Shown here: in pieces, positions 35,206 to 45,829 of the stretch
How the letters are laid out: each line of letters begins with the position of its first letter
Position numbering within the stretch: position 1 is the first letter of the stretch
From: Nelumbo lutea
Lineage: Eukaryota; Streptophyta; Magnoliopsida; Proteales; Nelumbonaceae
Assembly: GCA_022828595.1 (NCBI GenBank)
Contig: JAKGHH010000004.1
Span: 49,712,922-49,776,921, forward strand
DNA: 64,000 nucleotides
Direction: 5' to 3'
Program-made: the position numbers and the translations under genes
Notes under the pieces: model-generated
Databases searched by the model: none
The model's input: the letters and a program-made list of their open reading frames with translations, nothing else
Told to the model about the DNA's origin: nothing

Positions 35206-36812
35206 TGATGTGTGGCTCATTGTGACACTAGCAAGTGCACTAGCCGTTCAAGTAATAAAGTAGTGAGTGAAGTATCGTTCCCACGAGGATTTAGGAAACA
35301 ATTACCAATACTAAATTGAGCACTTCTTATCTGATCAACAAATAAATCAAAACTCTAATGAAAGCTAAGAAATCCTAATTTAAAATCTAAATCATTGGCC
35401 CAATTGCCTTCAATTCAGGTTAGAAGAGTAAGCAGTAAATGTCAATCTCAGAATTCAGCAATCTATCAATTTGGATCATTCGAATAAATCATGATTGAGC
35501 CTTGGTTTGGTGAAACCCCAAGGTCATGAACAGCCTCTCTCAAGCGCATGTTCATCCTATGCATGAGTGACGGTTCTTCTATCTCTAGCAAGAATCTAAT
35601 CCCCATGCATGCATTTCTTCAAACACTTCTAAGGCATCAATTCAAATCTGAATTGATCACCAACTGAATTGTGCAAGTTATCTCTAACCTTGCACTCAAT
35701 TCAGTTCTTGAATAGTAGATCTGAATTCCTAGAGTCTCTCTCAAGCACTCTAGGAATTCCAAGCTGTAGATTAATTCGCCCAATCTGAAAATTGCAGATC
35801 TGAATTCTCTTTCAAGCAATTCAGATCTTGCAATCTCAGATCTGAGAATTCAGATCTGAGTTTTGAAGGTTAGTTGGCCGAATTAATCTACAATCACACC
35901 CTTATTCAAGAAACTTCAAATACAATGCATGACCATTTGAATGAATCAAAAAGAATTAGATTGCTGAACTGAAATTTTACAAGCTGAATTACATCAAGGA
36001 AGAATGGAAACAAGGAGAAAGAAGAAAGAACATATAACTAAGAAATTGAATTCAAATCAAAAGAGAATGAAACTACAAATGATTTATTACAGAAGATCTT
36101 TGAATCACAAACTCTTAATTCGAACTCACCTTCTCCTTCTAGCTTGCTTGTCTTGAACTTCCTTCAGCCCTTCTTCTTCTTCTTCCTTGCGCCTAGCCTT
36201 CTTCTCTTCTCTTCTCTCAAGGTGGCCAAACCTCTAAGAGTGGGAGAGCCTTCCTCTCAAGCAATTGAACAACTTTCTCCCCTCCTAGAGGCCTCCTTAT
36301 ATAGTTTTTCAAGGGGGCTCTTGCCCCTTCTTGAAGCCTCTAGAATGGGGTGTATTACACCCCTCATGAACCTTCTAGAGTGCTCCCTCATTCTCTTCAA
36401 GAAACTCCTAGAAGTTGCCGCCCCTAGCTCCCTTTGGGTTGCTATTTGGGCTACAACTTAGCTTGCTTTTGAGCTCATGTGGGTTACACTCTAGGCTGTT
36501 ATTTGGGCTAAAAATGGGCCTTCCTTGCTGGGCCGAATTCTCCTCATAGCTAGGCTTTATTTTCTTGGGTTTTCTCAAGGAATTCACTTGCTCTTTTTGG
36601 GCCGAAGTGCTCTCTCTTGCTTCCACGACCGGGCTGGACTGAAATTGGTCTTTTTGAACCTTCTTTTCTTGCCTTTTTCCTTCCTTTTCTTGGATTGATT
36701 ATCCCTGAACCTATTCTTAGCATTAAGCTAAATTAAGGCAAAAATTAATAAAACCGGCATAAAAATCCATGCTAAAGTCCTCAAAAATTATAGATAAATT
36801 GTAAGTTCATCA
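35206..36812 (-). repeat. LARD LTR, type II U3 (5' LTR)
   Basis: A 1607-bp LTR, TGATGAACTT...CACACATCA on the minus strand. From 35206 to about 36520 it is nearly identical to 29675-31273. In about 36520-36780 (U3) it is clearly different and matches the plus-strand LTR at 38598-40167 instead. The TATA box is at 36296-36303. Confidence 0.9.
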
Positions 36813-37649
36813 TTTTTGTAAGTGACTGTTCTCAAAAGTTAAGTTTTCAAATCTGATTTTTTTTTTGTTAGAACTTGAAGAGCAGCTTAAAGATCATAAA
36901 TTCAGCAATGATTGTAGATCTGTTTACAGTAGATTTTAGATTTGTTTACTTATGTTCATTTAAGTTTAGAATAGTGTGTAATAAACTCCATTGCTGATTT
37001 AGCTAGCTCTCTTTTCCATTGAACATCTACTTCACACTTGAATGTTGGTTTAGTTTCAGTAATGGAGCTATGTTTTTCTAGTTTGCAAATTTATTAGTGT
37101 GGATCAGATCTGCGTACGTTCACTTACATTGCTGAAATTCTAATGCAGATCTGAGCACACAACAAAAAAAAAAAAAAATCAAATAACTTTGGTAGTGTGC
37201 TGATTTCAAGAACTCTTAGACTTCTAGGCTAGTTTCAATCTTGTAAATCACTTGTTTATCACTTGCATATCAGATTCCAAGAGACATTTATATTGGCTTT
37301 TGATATTGTTTTTTTTAAATTTATTTATTTATTTATTTTTTTGTTAGATAGAATTCAAACTTCTTGGCCTTGTAAGTTTCTGTTGTGTATTACAGACTGG
37401 TTAAATTATTTACATTGTTTGGAATTGTGTATAGTAGTCTTTTTATTATTTGGTTTAAATTATTTTTAGTTAGAACAAAGCTACTGATCTCCTCTTCTAT
37501 TTTGCAAGTGATTTCTAGCAGAAGAAGTTTTCCACCGACAACATATTGCAGAATTTAAGAATGATCTTCAGGGAAGTCCTCTAAATACCTCCTATTACTT
37601 GATGATGCTCTTGCTAGTTTTATTGTTACTGCCTAACACTACGAACATT

Positions 37650-37682
37650 GAGGACAATGTTCATCTTAAGTGTGGGGGAGTG
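37650..37682 (+). repeat. Second polypurine-like module in the LARD interior
   Basis: The phrase GAGGACAATGTTCATCTTAAG followed by TGTGGGGGAG lies about 0.9 kb upstream of the true polypurine tract, which has the same layout (GAGGACAA...CTTAAGTGTGGGGG). The minus copy has both modules too, at about 32262-32300 and 31274-31310. Confidence 0.75.
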
Positions 37683-38582
37683 AGCCCGAGGCTAGGGTAT
37701 GGGGGCTGAAACCATGCACCTCATTCACCCCAACACACATATGCAGGCAATGACATAACCAAAAAAAAAAGACTGGAACCCCTCAAGTTCATTACTATTT
37801 ATTTGATGATTTTTTTTTAAGAAGGAATTCAATGAGTTGAGGGAGACTGATGTACTTGTTAAGTTTTTATTCTTGTGAATGACCCAATTTGATATATGCA
37901 TGAGAAAAGGGGAGCTAAATATGCTTTCCAGCATGACTAGCCCTAACTATCTTCATGTGTATGGAAGCCCTTAATTTTATGGTTAATGGTCAAGAGAGCT
38001 AGTGCACATCTGAATTGCTGATTCTTGAGGTTCAAAAGCCCAAATTGACTCCGCTATTTTGAGCTGAATAGTAAAACTAGCAGCTCAGAACATGAGTCCT
38101 ACCTCAAGTAAGTGAACAGTGTGAGATGGAGCATAAGATGCACTCACACCAAAAAAAAAAAAAAAGAAAAAAAAAAAGAAAAGGGTGAGATGGAGCATAA
38201 GATGCACTCACCCTTAGAAATAAGTAATTGTGGTGACAACCGAGGTTCAAAGGGGCACTCTAAAGTTGAACTCTCATTGAGATTTAGTTACAGATGTGAA
38301 ACTTAGTGAAATTTGATTATTAATCTTGACAATTTAGGAGCTGATTTATATATGAATTAGGAGTGAAGGCTAGACTATGATGAAATTCATATTCTCCTTT
38401 CCTCGGATCTGATACATATCTTAAATGGTAATTTACAAGAATAAGAGTTGAGCACTTACAAAAGTTCCCTGACCACTCAATGCATTTCTATCTTAAAAAG
38501 TTCACCAGGTAAATGGTGAGAACAGAAGGGGGGAATGTTAAGTTTATGGCTGATGTCTTTGCTTGAGGACAAGCAAAAGCTT

Positions 38583-38597
38583 AAGTGTGGGGGTATT
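38583..38597 (+). other. Polypurine tract of the plus-strand LARD copy
   Basis: AAGTGTGGGGGTATT directly precedes the TG of the LTR, identical to the tract in the minus copy. Confidence 0.87.
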
Positions 38598-40167
38598 TGA
38601 TGAACCTACAATTTATCTATATTTTATGAGGTTTTTGCATGGATTTTTATGCCGGTTTTATTAATTTTTGCCTTAATTTAGCTTAATGCTAAGAATAAGT
38701 TCAGGGATAATTAATCCAAAAAAATGAAGGAAAAAGGCAAGAAAATAAGGTTCAAAAAGACCAATTTCAGTCCATCCCGGTCGTGGAAGCAAGAGAGAGC
38801 ACTTCGGCCCAAGAAGAGCAAGTGAATTTCTTGAGAAAACCCAAGAAAATAAAGCCTAGCTATGAGTAGAATTCGGCCCAGCCCATTTTTAGCCCAAATA
38901 ACAGCCTAGAGTGTAGTCCACATGAGCTCAAAAGCAAGCTAAGTTGTAGCCCAAATAGCAACCCAAAGGGAGCTAGGGGCGGCAACTTCTAGGAGTTTCT
39001 TGAAGAGAAGGAGGGAGCACTCTAGAAGGTTCATGAGGGGTGTAATACACCCCATTCTAGAGGCTTCAAGAAGGGGCAAGAGCCCCCTTGAAAAACTATA
39101 TAAGGAGGCCTCTAGGAGGGGAGAAAGTGTTCAATTGCTTGAGAGGAAGGCTCTCCCACTCTTAGAGGTTCGGCCACCTTGAGAGAAGAGAAGAGAAGAA
39201 GGCTAGGCGCAAGGAAGAAGAAGAAGAAGGGCTGAAGGAAGTTCAAGACAAGCAAGCTAGAAGAAGAAGGTGAGTTCGAATTGAGGGTTTGTGATTCAAA
39301 GATCTTTTGTAATAAATCATTTGTAGTTTCATTCTCTTTTGATTTGAATTCAGTTTCTTTGTTATATTTTCTTTCTTTTTTCTCCTTGTTTCCATTCTTC
39401 CTTGATGTATTTCAGCTTGTAAAATTTCAGTTCAGCAATCTAATTCTTTTTTATTCATTCAAATGGTCATGCATTGTACTTGAAGTTTCTTGAATAAGGG
39501 TGTGATTGTAGAGTAATTCGGCCAACTAACCTTCAAAACTCAGATCTGAATTGCTTGAAAGAGAATTCAGATCTGCAATTTTCAGATTGGGCGAATTAAT
39601 CTACAGCTTGGAATTCCTAGAGTGCTTGAGAGAGACTCTAGGAATTCAGATCTACTATTCAAGAACTGAATTGAGTGCAAGGTTAGAGATAACTTGCACA
39701 ATTCAGTTGGTGATCAATTCAGATTTGAATTGATGCCTTAGAAGTGTTTGAAGAAATGCATGCATGGGGATTAGATTCTTGCTAGAGATAGAAGAATCGT
39801 CACTCATGCATAGGATGAACATGCGCTTGAGAGAGGCTGTTCATGACATTGGGGTTTCACCAAACCAAGGCTCAATCATGATTCATTCGAATGATCCAAA
39901 TTGATAGATTGCTGAATTCTGAGATTGACATTTACTGCTTACTCTTCTAACCTAATTGAAGGCAATTGGGCCAATGATTTAGATAAATTTTAATATAGGA
40001 TTTCTTAGCTTTCATTAGAGTTTTGATTTATTTGTTGATCAGATAAGAAGTGCTCAATTTAGTATTGGTAATTGTTTCCTAAATCCTCGTGGGAACGATA
40101 CTTCACTCTCTACTTTATCACTTGAACGGCTAGTGCACTTGCTAATGTCACAATGAGCAACACATCA
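38598..40167 (+). repeat. LARD 3' LTR, type II U3 (plus)
   Basis: A 1570-bp LTR, TGATGAACC...CACATCA. Its U3 matches the minus-strand LTR at 35206-36812, not the left LTR or the solo LTR. The TATA box is at 39097-39104. The next bases, GTGGT, would be the right target repeat; no partner was found on the left side of the complex. Confidence 0.9.
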
Positions 40168-41369
40168 GTGGTACGGTTTCAAGTTGCTCCACAGCTCTTG
40201 AATTTAACTAGCCCTTGCGATGACAAAAAACATGGAATGGAAGGGATTAGGCAGAGGGGGGAGAACCTGAACTGGTTTCTCCTCCACCTTACTCTCCCTA
40301 TGAAGAGAAACTGAGAAAAAAGGGTCATTCTCAAAGAAATACACATTTATAGATACATAGTACTTCTTGGAAATGGGGTCAAAGCATTGTTAACCTTTTT
40401 GGGAAGAAGAATAACCCAACAATACATAGGGAATGGTACAAGGATCAAGCTTATCACGAGTAGGAGATAGGTCCTAGGCAAAACAATGACAACCACACAC
40501 ATAGATAAGAATAGAGAAGAAAGAAGAGAGCCTTATGAAATAAAAGCTGATGGGTGCCTTGTACCCTAACAAGCGAGATGGCATATGATTCATGAGATAG
40601 GCAGCACACAACACAACATCCAACCAAAACCATTTAGGAGCATTCATGTGTATGAGTAACCCACAAGCAACTTCAAGGAGATGGTGGTTTTTCTTTTAGC
40701 AATACCATTCTTTTGGGGGGTTCTAGCACAAGAGTTGTTGTGTATGGATCCACAAGAAGCAAAAAACTCTGTGAAATCAGTATGAAAATATTCTTTGGCA
40801 TTGTCTGATTGGAAAATTTGGATTTCTGTTTGAAACTAATTGAATATCAAGCGTTGAAAATCTTCAATGATTTTTAGTACTTCATCTCTGGACCGCATAG
40901 GATACACCCATGTATACCGACAGTAGTCATCAATGAGTGTAAAAAAATACTTATAGCCAGACTCAGATGTTAAAGTAATAGGGCCCCAAACATTAGAATA
41001 AACAATATGGAAAGGAAATTCAAATTTATTATCTCTTGAAGTAAAATGATTTCTATAGTGTTTGCTCAATTGACAAGTTTGACATGTGAAATCCGACACT
41101 AACACTGATTTAAATAAATCTGGTAACAAAACTTTCAATGACTCAATAGATAAATGACCAATAAAACTATGCTATAAATGGACTTGACTCTTACTAGACA
41201 GACTCTTAGACTCAATAGCCATAAGACCAAATCTTGTATAATACAAGAGGAAGGAAAAAAAAGGTTAAGGAGTAGTTTAACAAATTTGTTATACTACTAA
41301 CAAAGAACAAATTTATGGGTAGTTTAGGAACATGTAGAACATCAGAAAGGGTGAGTTCAAGGGGAAGAT
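40168..41369 (-). pseudogene. Copia E integrase fragment
   Basis: On the minus strand, from 41369 down, it starts with the protease C-terminal phrase LTLSDVLHVPKLP, then the pre-integrase zinc region with CQTCQLSKH (about 41060-41090), then the integrase core. The stretch 41138-40836 is open for 100 residues and includes the YSNVWGP (first Asp changed to Asn), FTLIDDYCRYTW and SDNAKEYF motifs. The C-terminal region continues to about 40240. The wording differs clearly from family A-G. The protease start and Gag of the same element lie 15 kb away at 56786-58072. Stops are present. Confidence 0.85.
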
Positions 41370-43243
41370 AAATGGTATAATGTACATTATGACATTTAAT
41401 ATAAATGAATAAAGTACATATTTAATTCATGTTATTATGGTGTGTTTTTGTGTAATACCCTTAAATTGGACACATATGAGACTTGTGTTAGTTTAGAATC
41501 TTCACAGCCGTTGGATAGATCTAGGGAGATTTGTCCAACCAAGGCTGATACTGATGCGCCACCAAGTTGGTTGGGGTGGCGTGTCTCAGCTGCTAAGGTG
41601 AGACCTGAGGTACATGCAATGTGGGTTTTCTTGATACCCTAAACTGGACCATAATTTTAGTATTGCCCTGGACCTTAGATATGGGCAAAATTGAAATGTT
41701 ACACCTAACCGTAGACTCGATTATGATACTACACTATGTGTTGGATTGGGTTGTTTTTTATATGCCAATCAGTGAGATCCTTAGAGGGGGTCAAAACCTG
41801 GGTATGTTGGGACAGTCCAAGAAATAATTTGAGTAGGTGATCATAGTGACAGGATTAGCCCATTTGTCGGACAAAGTGAATGATCGATGATGCACTCTCT
41901 CTGATGGAAACCTAAACTGTCGATAGTTATTTTAACTGTTGAAATTTGTTTTGCTAAATATATTTATATAGAGATTTGCATATATATATATATATTATGG
42001 TTTCAAAATGTTTGCAAAATGTTTTAATTCCTAGGATCCATGTGAGTAGAGAGTGCAGCATTGTACCTTGCAACCGAAGGAGAGGTTTTCTCTTGTCGGG
42101 CAATGTTTGATCATTATGGGCTGAGAGGTTAAGTGTAAGATTATTGAGGGTAATAAATGATGGGCTAATCTTGCATTTGCCCACAGTCCTTGGGTTTTTA
42201 TAAGGTGGCTTGACCTAGGGACCATTTAGTGTAAATGTTAGAACCATTAAGAGCCCATGGTGATGGAATCAGGGGTTCACTATTTCCTACAATGTATTCG
42301 GTCAGGCCTTGTAACAGAGGCTGGGCTGAACCAATGTGGCTGATGTGTAGATCAATGTTTGGGTCCCATGCCATACAATGATAGCCAACTGGACAGCAGT
42401 TAGGAGGTTAAGTGAGCACATAAAACTTAATGGGCCTAAAGCCCAATTCGAACTAGCTTAAAAAGATTAATTAAATTATGGGTGGTTCTAGGATTTAGAT
42501 CAGCAGATAGGATAAGGGATTATCCCTATCCACTTAGAAAGTCCAAATCCAAATAAAGATTTGGATTAGGAAACTCCTAATTTGATTAGGAAGGTTAATT
42601 TTTATCTGTAGATAAGATAAGGGATTATCCTTATCTCTTAAAGAGAGTCTAGATCCAAATACAAGATTTGCATTAGAAAACTCCTAAAGGGATTAGAAGA
42701 TGCTCTCTTTAAAGGCTATAAATAGAGGAGTAGGGAGAACATCCAATACACAATAATCAGTTTGTAGATTACAAAGAGAGAATAATCTACAGTTTGACTA
42801 CTCCCGTCTTCTGCTCTTTCCTGCTCTTGCCGCCCCCATCAGTTCGATCTCCACCTGTGGGAGTGAACAAGAAAGGTTCTTGATATTACCTTTTGGTAGA
42901 AATGGTAATCTGAAGTCGTGCTCATAGCCTTCCATCACATTCTTGCAGAAGAATTTGGTTCTTACTAAAGAGTCAACCTTCTGATTCTACTCCACCTCAC
43001 ACTGTGTCATCTTCAGTGGGACTAGTCTTTGGGAGTTACTATTATTCCGTATCAGGTATATCCCTCATATACCTTTTTTGGTTTCAGGTCTGGTCCGGTT
43101 TGGTTTCAAGATTTATCCTTGAAAATGCAGTTTTCTAAAATAGGGAATGTGATTCCCACATGGGAGAGAGTGAAATTTTTGAAATTTCTCCCAACCTTCC
43201 TATAGGGTTCAGCCATCCATATGATAGATTTCTCATCCCTTCA
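41370..43243 (+). repeat. 5' LTR of Copia F
   Basis: About 1874 bp, lacking the expected TGTTAGACA start and ending CCCTTCA before the PBS. A clear TATAAATA box is at 42717-42724. It aligns with the split 3' LTR at 49005-49839 plus 55763-56778. Confidence 0.88.
42717..42724 (+). promoter_or_regulatory. TATA box in LTR F
   Basis: TATAAATA, conserved in the 3' LTR at 56277-56284 and matching TATAAAAG in LTR A by position. Confidence 0.55.
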
Positions 43244-43244
43244 G

Positions 43245-43257
43245 TGGTATTAGAGCC
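43245..43257 (+). other. PBS of Copia F
   Basis: TGGTATTAGAGCC, one mismatch from the initiator Met-tRNA PBS of B, one base after the LTR end. The C copy has the same variant. Confidence 0.88.
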
Positions 43258-45033
43258 AGGTTCAAATCTTGAACCAAAATTAATCAGATTTGGATATGTG
43301 CAAATGGGCAGAAGGCGTTCTACTTGATTTGCGCAAATTAGCGTTTTTTGGGAAATTTGTTCCTAGTTTTTGGGCGATTAATCTGAAATTAAATATTTAT
43401 AAATTTGATTTATATTTAGAATTGTTCAATATATTTTTCTTGATTTTTGGGTTCTTCGTATGGTGGAGATCGAATTCTTTAATGGCGTAAGAAATCCACA
43501 CACCTGTTGTTCTTTTCATTCTTGGTCTGTAATTAATTATTTTTAATTTATAGACAGAATGTATAGAAATCCAATTCCGATATAATATTAATAGAAAATA
43601 GATTTTCTATTTTATTCCATTCGAAGTTGAAGCAGATTGCACAGAGGAGAGATTTTCACAGATATAGGTTCAGCCATCTACAATTTGTAGTTTTGGAAAC
43701 TGCATGCTGCAATCTAATTTTTGTTTTGCAAGGTAGCAGTCCTATGAACAACCCTCCTACTGATTCTTGATTGTCTTGTTTCAGTTATTTAATTTCAGAT
43801 CAATTTTTCTTGAATTAAATCTTGAATTAAAAATCAAACCCTAGACCCTTTCGAACCAAATTGGACCAAACTGGTTGGACCGAATCTGTGGTTCGATGGG
43901 GGCTGCTCTCAGCCCTAAATTTTTACATATGGGTCCAGGAGTTGATGGTTAATTGTAAGATGCAATTCAACCCACATCTGTAAAGCCTAGTTTTAATATG
44001 TTAAAACTGCTTTAGCCCATTTCAGCATAAAGCTATATGGGCCAAACTGCTATTTGCAATTCAGCCCATATACCTAGATAATATTAATCAATAATATTAT
44101 GAAATGATATGGGCTTTAATTATGGGTTTTATAGTTATTTAATTGATTGGATCAATTATTGATTTTAGGCATGCGATGTATGAATGTGTGATGTGCTGTG
44201 TTCATGGGCCATAAGTACTTGGCCCATGTTGATTTGGTAAGTGGCTCTTACGTACACCATGGCTAAATGCATATCATTACCATGGTGTCCTTAAGACCAT
44301 TGGATGATCTCCCTTCGTGATGGGCCCGACACCAGCTTCTTCCCCAAGAGGAACCGTGCGGAACCCTAGCCGTTTAGGGCCCATCTAAATCTGGCTTTAT
44401 GAAAGTCAGTGGGAGCCACTTTGATTTCACCTAAATTAAACTAAGGCATAATTTTCCCTCCACTGAAATATGAGTACATGTGATAGGGATATTCATATGA
44501 TGAACTCTCTAAAGGCCTTCCATCATTAATATGAAGATGGGTCCTTCAGTTATGAGGAAACACACCATAAAATTGGGCTATCCATTTGCTGTTGGATTTG
44601 TTGGATTATTTCATAAGATGATAGGGGCACCATAGACCGATGTTGAAGGGGCCTATACTAAAATGGAAGACTCTCTCATGATACCTTGGCATTCACGAAT
44701 ATGATGGGTGAGCACTCACTGGACAGAAAGGTTTAACCTAAAATGGCAATGAACCTTGTTTGGCAAAGGCCAAAGGGAAAGATCATAAGATGACTGGATA
44801 TGATTCTTTACAGAAAGGTAGTGGAGTTATGCAGCTGAAACAGTTGGCTCCATGCACCCTATGTGATTTCCCACATTTCTAGAGACATAATTCGTAGTCT
44901 CCGTCACTGAGATAGGAGGAAAATCTCATAGATGAATAAATGGAAATGGAACATAGATTAAAAGCCATATCTATGTAGATAACATGAATCAAATAAGGTT
45001 GTGTACTAATATTTGCTTTTCCCTTTATCAAAA
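43258..45033 (+). other. Untranslated leader of Copia F
   Basis: About 1776 bp without a supported ORF, related along its length to the leaders of B and G. It contains the conserved phrase family around GTGGGAGCCACTTTG (about 44410). Confidence 0.75.
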
Positions 45034-45815
45034 ATGGAAAATGGTCAATTCGCTAAACTGTTGGATGACAACAGACTTAAGGGCCCAAATTATGTTGACT
45101 GGTTCTGTAACTTTATGTTGGTCCTAACGTTTGAGAAATTGGACAAAATTGCTAAAAACCCTGCTCTGGATCGTCCAGGAGACAGGGCTTCTGAGGCCAG
45201 ACAAAGAGAGTGTCAAGAATGGGAGGAGAAAAATTCTCTTGCCCCGTTTTATATTATAGCATCTTTGGATAATCCGATACAACAACAATTCAATAAAATC
45301 TATTCTAAAGACAATGTATGAAGAGCAGAACCGTTCTACTCGTCAAAAGGTCTTAAAGTTGTTTATGACCGCATAGATGATCAAGAACCAATAGGTTCAT
45401 GGCCATTGTTTAAAGATTGGTTATATTAATGAACAGGAGGCTCTCGAGTCAGGGCTAGACCATGACACTAAAATTGATGCTTCCCTGCCTCCCTCCTTCA
45501 ATCAGTTTACCATGAACTATAACATGAATAAGCTAAATGTTATCCTTCAAGAACTCAGTAATATGTTGTAGAGGGTTGAAGAACTGATTAAGAAGGATAA
45601 GCTGATAGCCATGCTTGTTGAAGGTGGAAAATCAGGCAAGAGAAAGCGAAAGGCTAAAGGGAAGGCTCAGAAGAACAATAGCAAAGTTAAGAAGCAGAAG
45701 AAGGATAAAGCATCGGATGCCTGTCACTTCTGCAAACAGGCCAGCCACTAGAAGAGGAATTGTCCTCAATTTTTGGAGACTAAGAAGAAATGTAATTTCG
45801 AATATTTTATCATAG
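45034..45815 (+). pseudogene. Copia F gag pseudogene
   Basis: The ATG at 45034 opens a Gag that reads cleanly to about 45300, where a deletion joins two parts out of frame. The rest has stops and frameshifts. The basic stretch lies near 45630-45710. The zinc knuckle (about 45719-45765) has Ser for the conserved Gly and a TAG at the Trp position. It is non-functional. Confidence 0.86.
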
Positions 45816-45829
45816 AGATCAATTTGTTG

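Larger units (their letters stand above)
29675..36812 (-). mobile_element. LARD-like non-coding LTR retroelement, LTR to LTR
   Basis: On the minus strand the order is LTR (36812-35206), an Asp-tRNA-type PBS, 3.9 kb internal, polypurine tract (31288-31274), LTR (31273-29675). The total is about 7.1 kb. The internal region has no Gag or Pol similarity and no long sense ORF, so this is a LARD-type non-autonomous element that would depend on Gypsy proteins. The two LTRs do not share U3 (type II on the right, type I on the left), so the unit is recombinant rather than a simple insertion. No matching target repeats were found at its ends. Confidence 0.85.
36813..40167 (+). mobile_element. LARD-like element, plus-strand, 5'-truncated
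   Basis: This begins abruptly at the outer end of the minus-strand LTR (TTTTTGTAAGTG...), at the point equivalent to about 32815 in the minus copy. It runs through the rest of the internal region, a polypurine tract and a complete LTR. About 300 bp at about 36865-37165 have no counterpart in the minus copy, and it has two rather than three hairpin 27-mers. Its right end abuts a Copia integrase relic (element E) at 40168. It forms an inverted repeat with 29675-32815. Confidence 0.87.

Noticed and set aside
39551..39733. A 60-codon frame present in all four LARD LTRs (also 16001-16183 plus, 30292-30110 and 35819-35637 minus)
   Set aside because: The LTRs are nearly identical in this part at the DNA level, so shared frames are expected. 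There is no known domain and no sign of protein-level selection that can be judged by eye.
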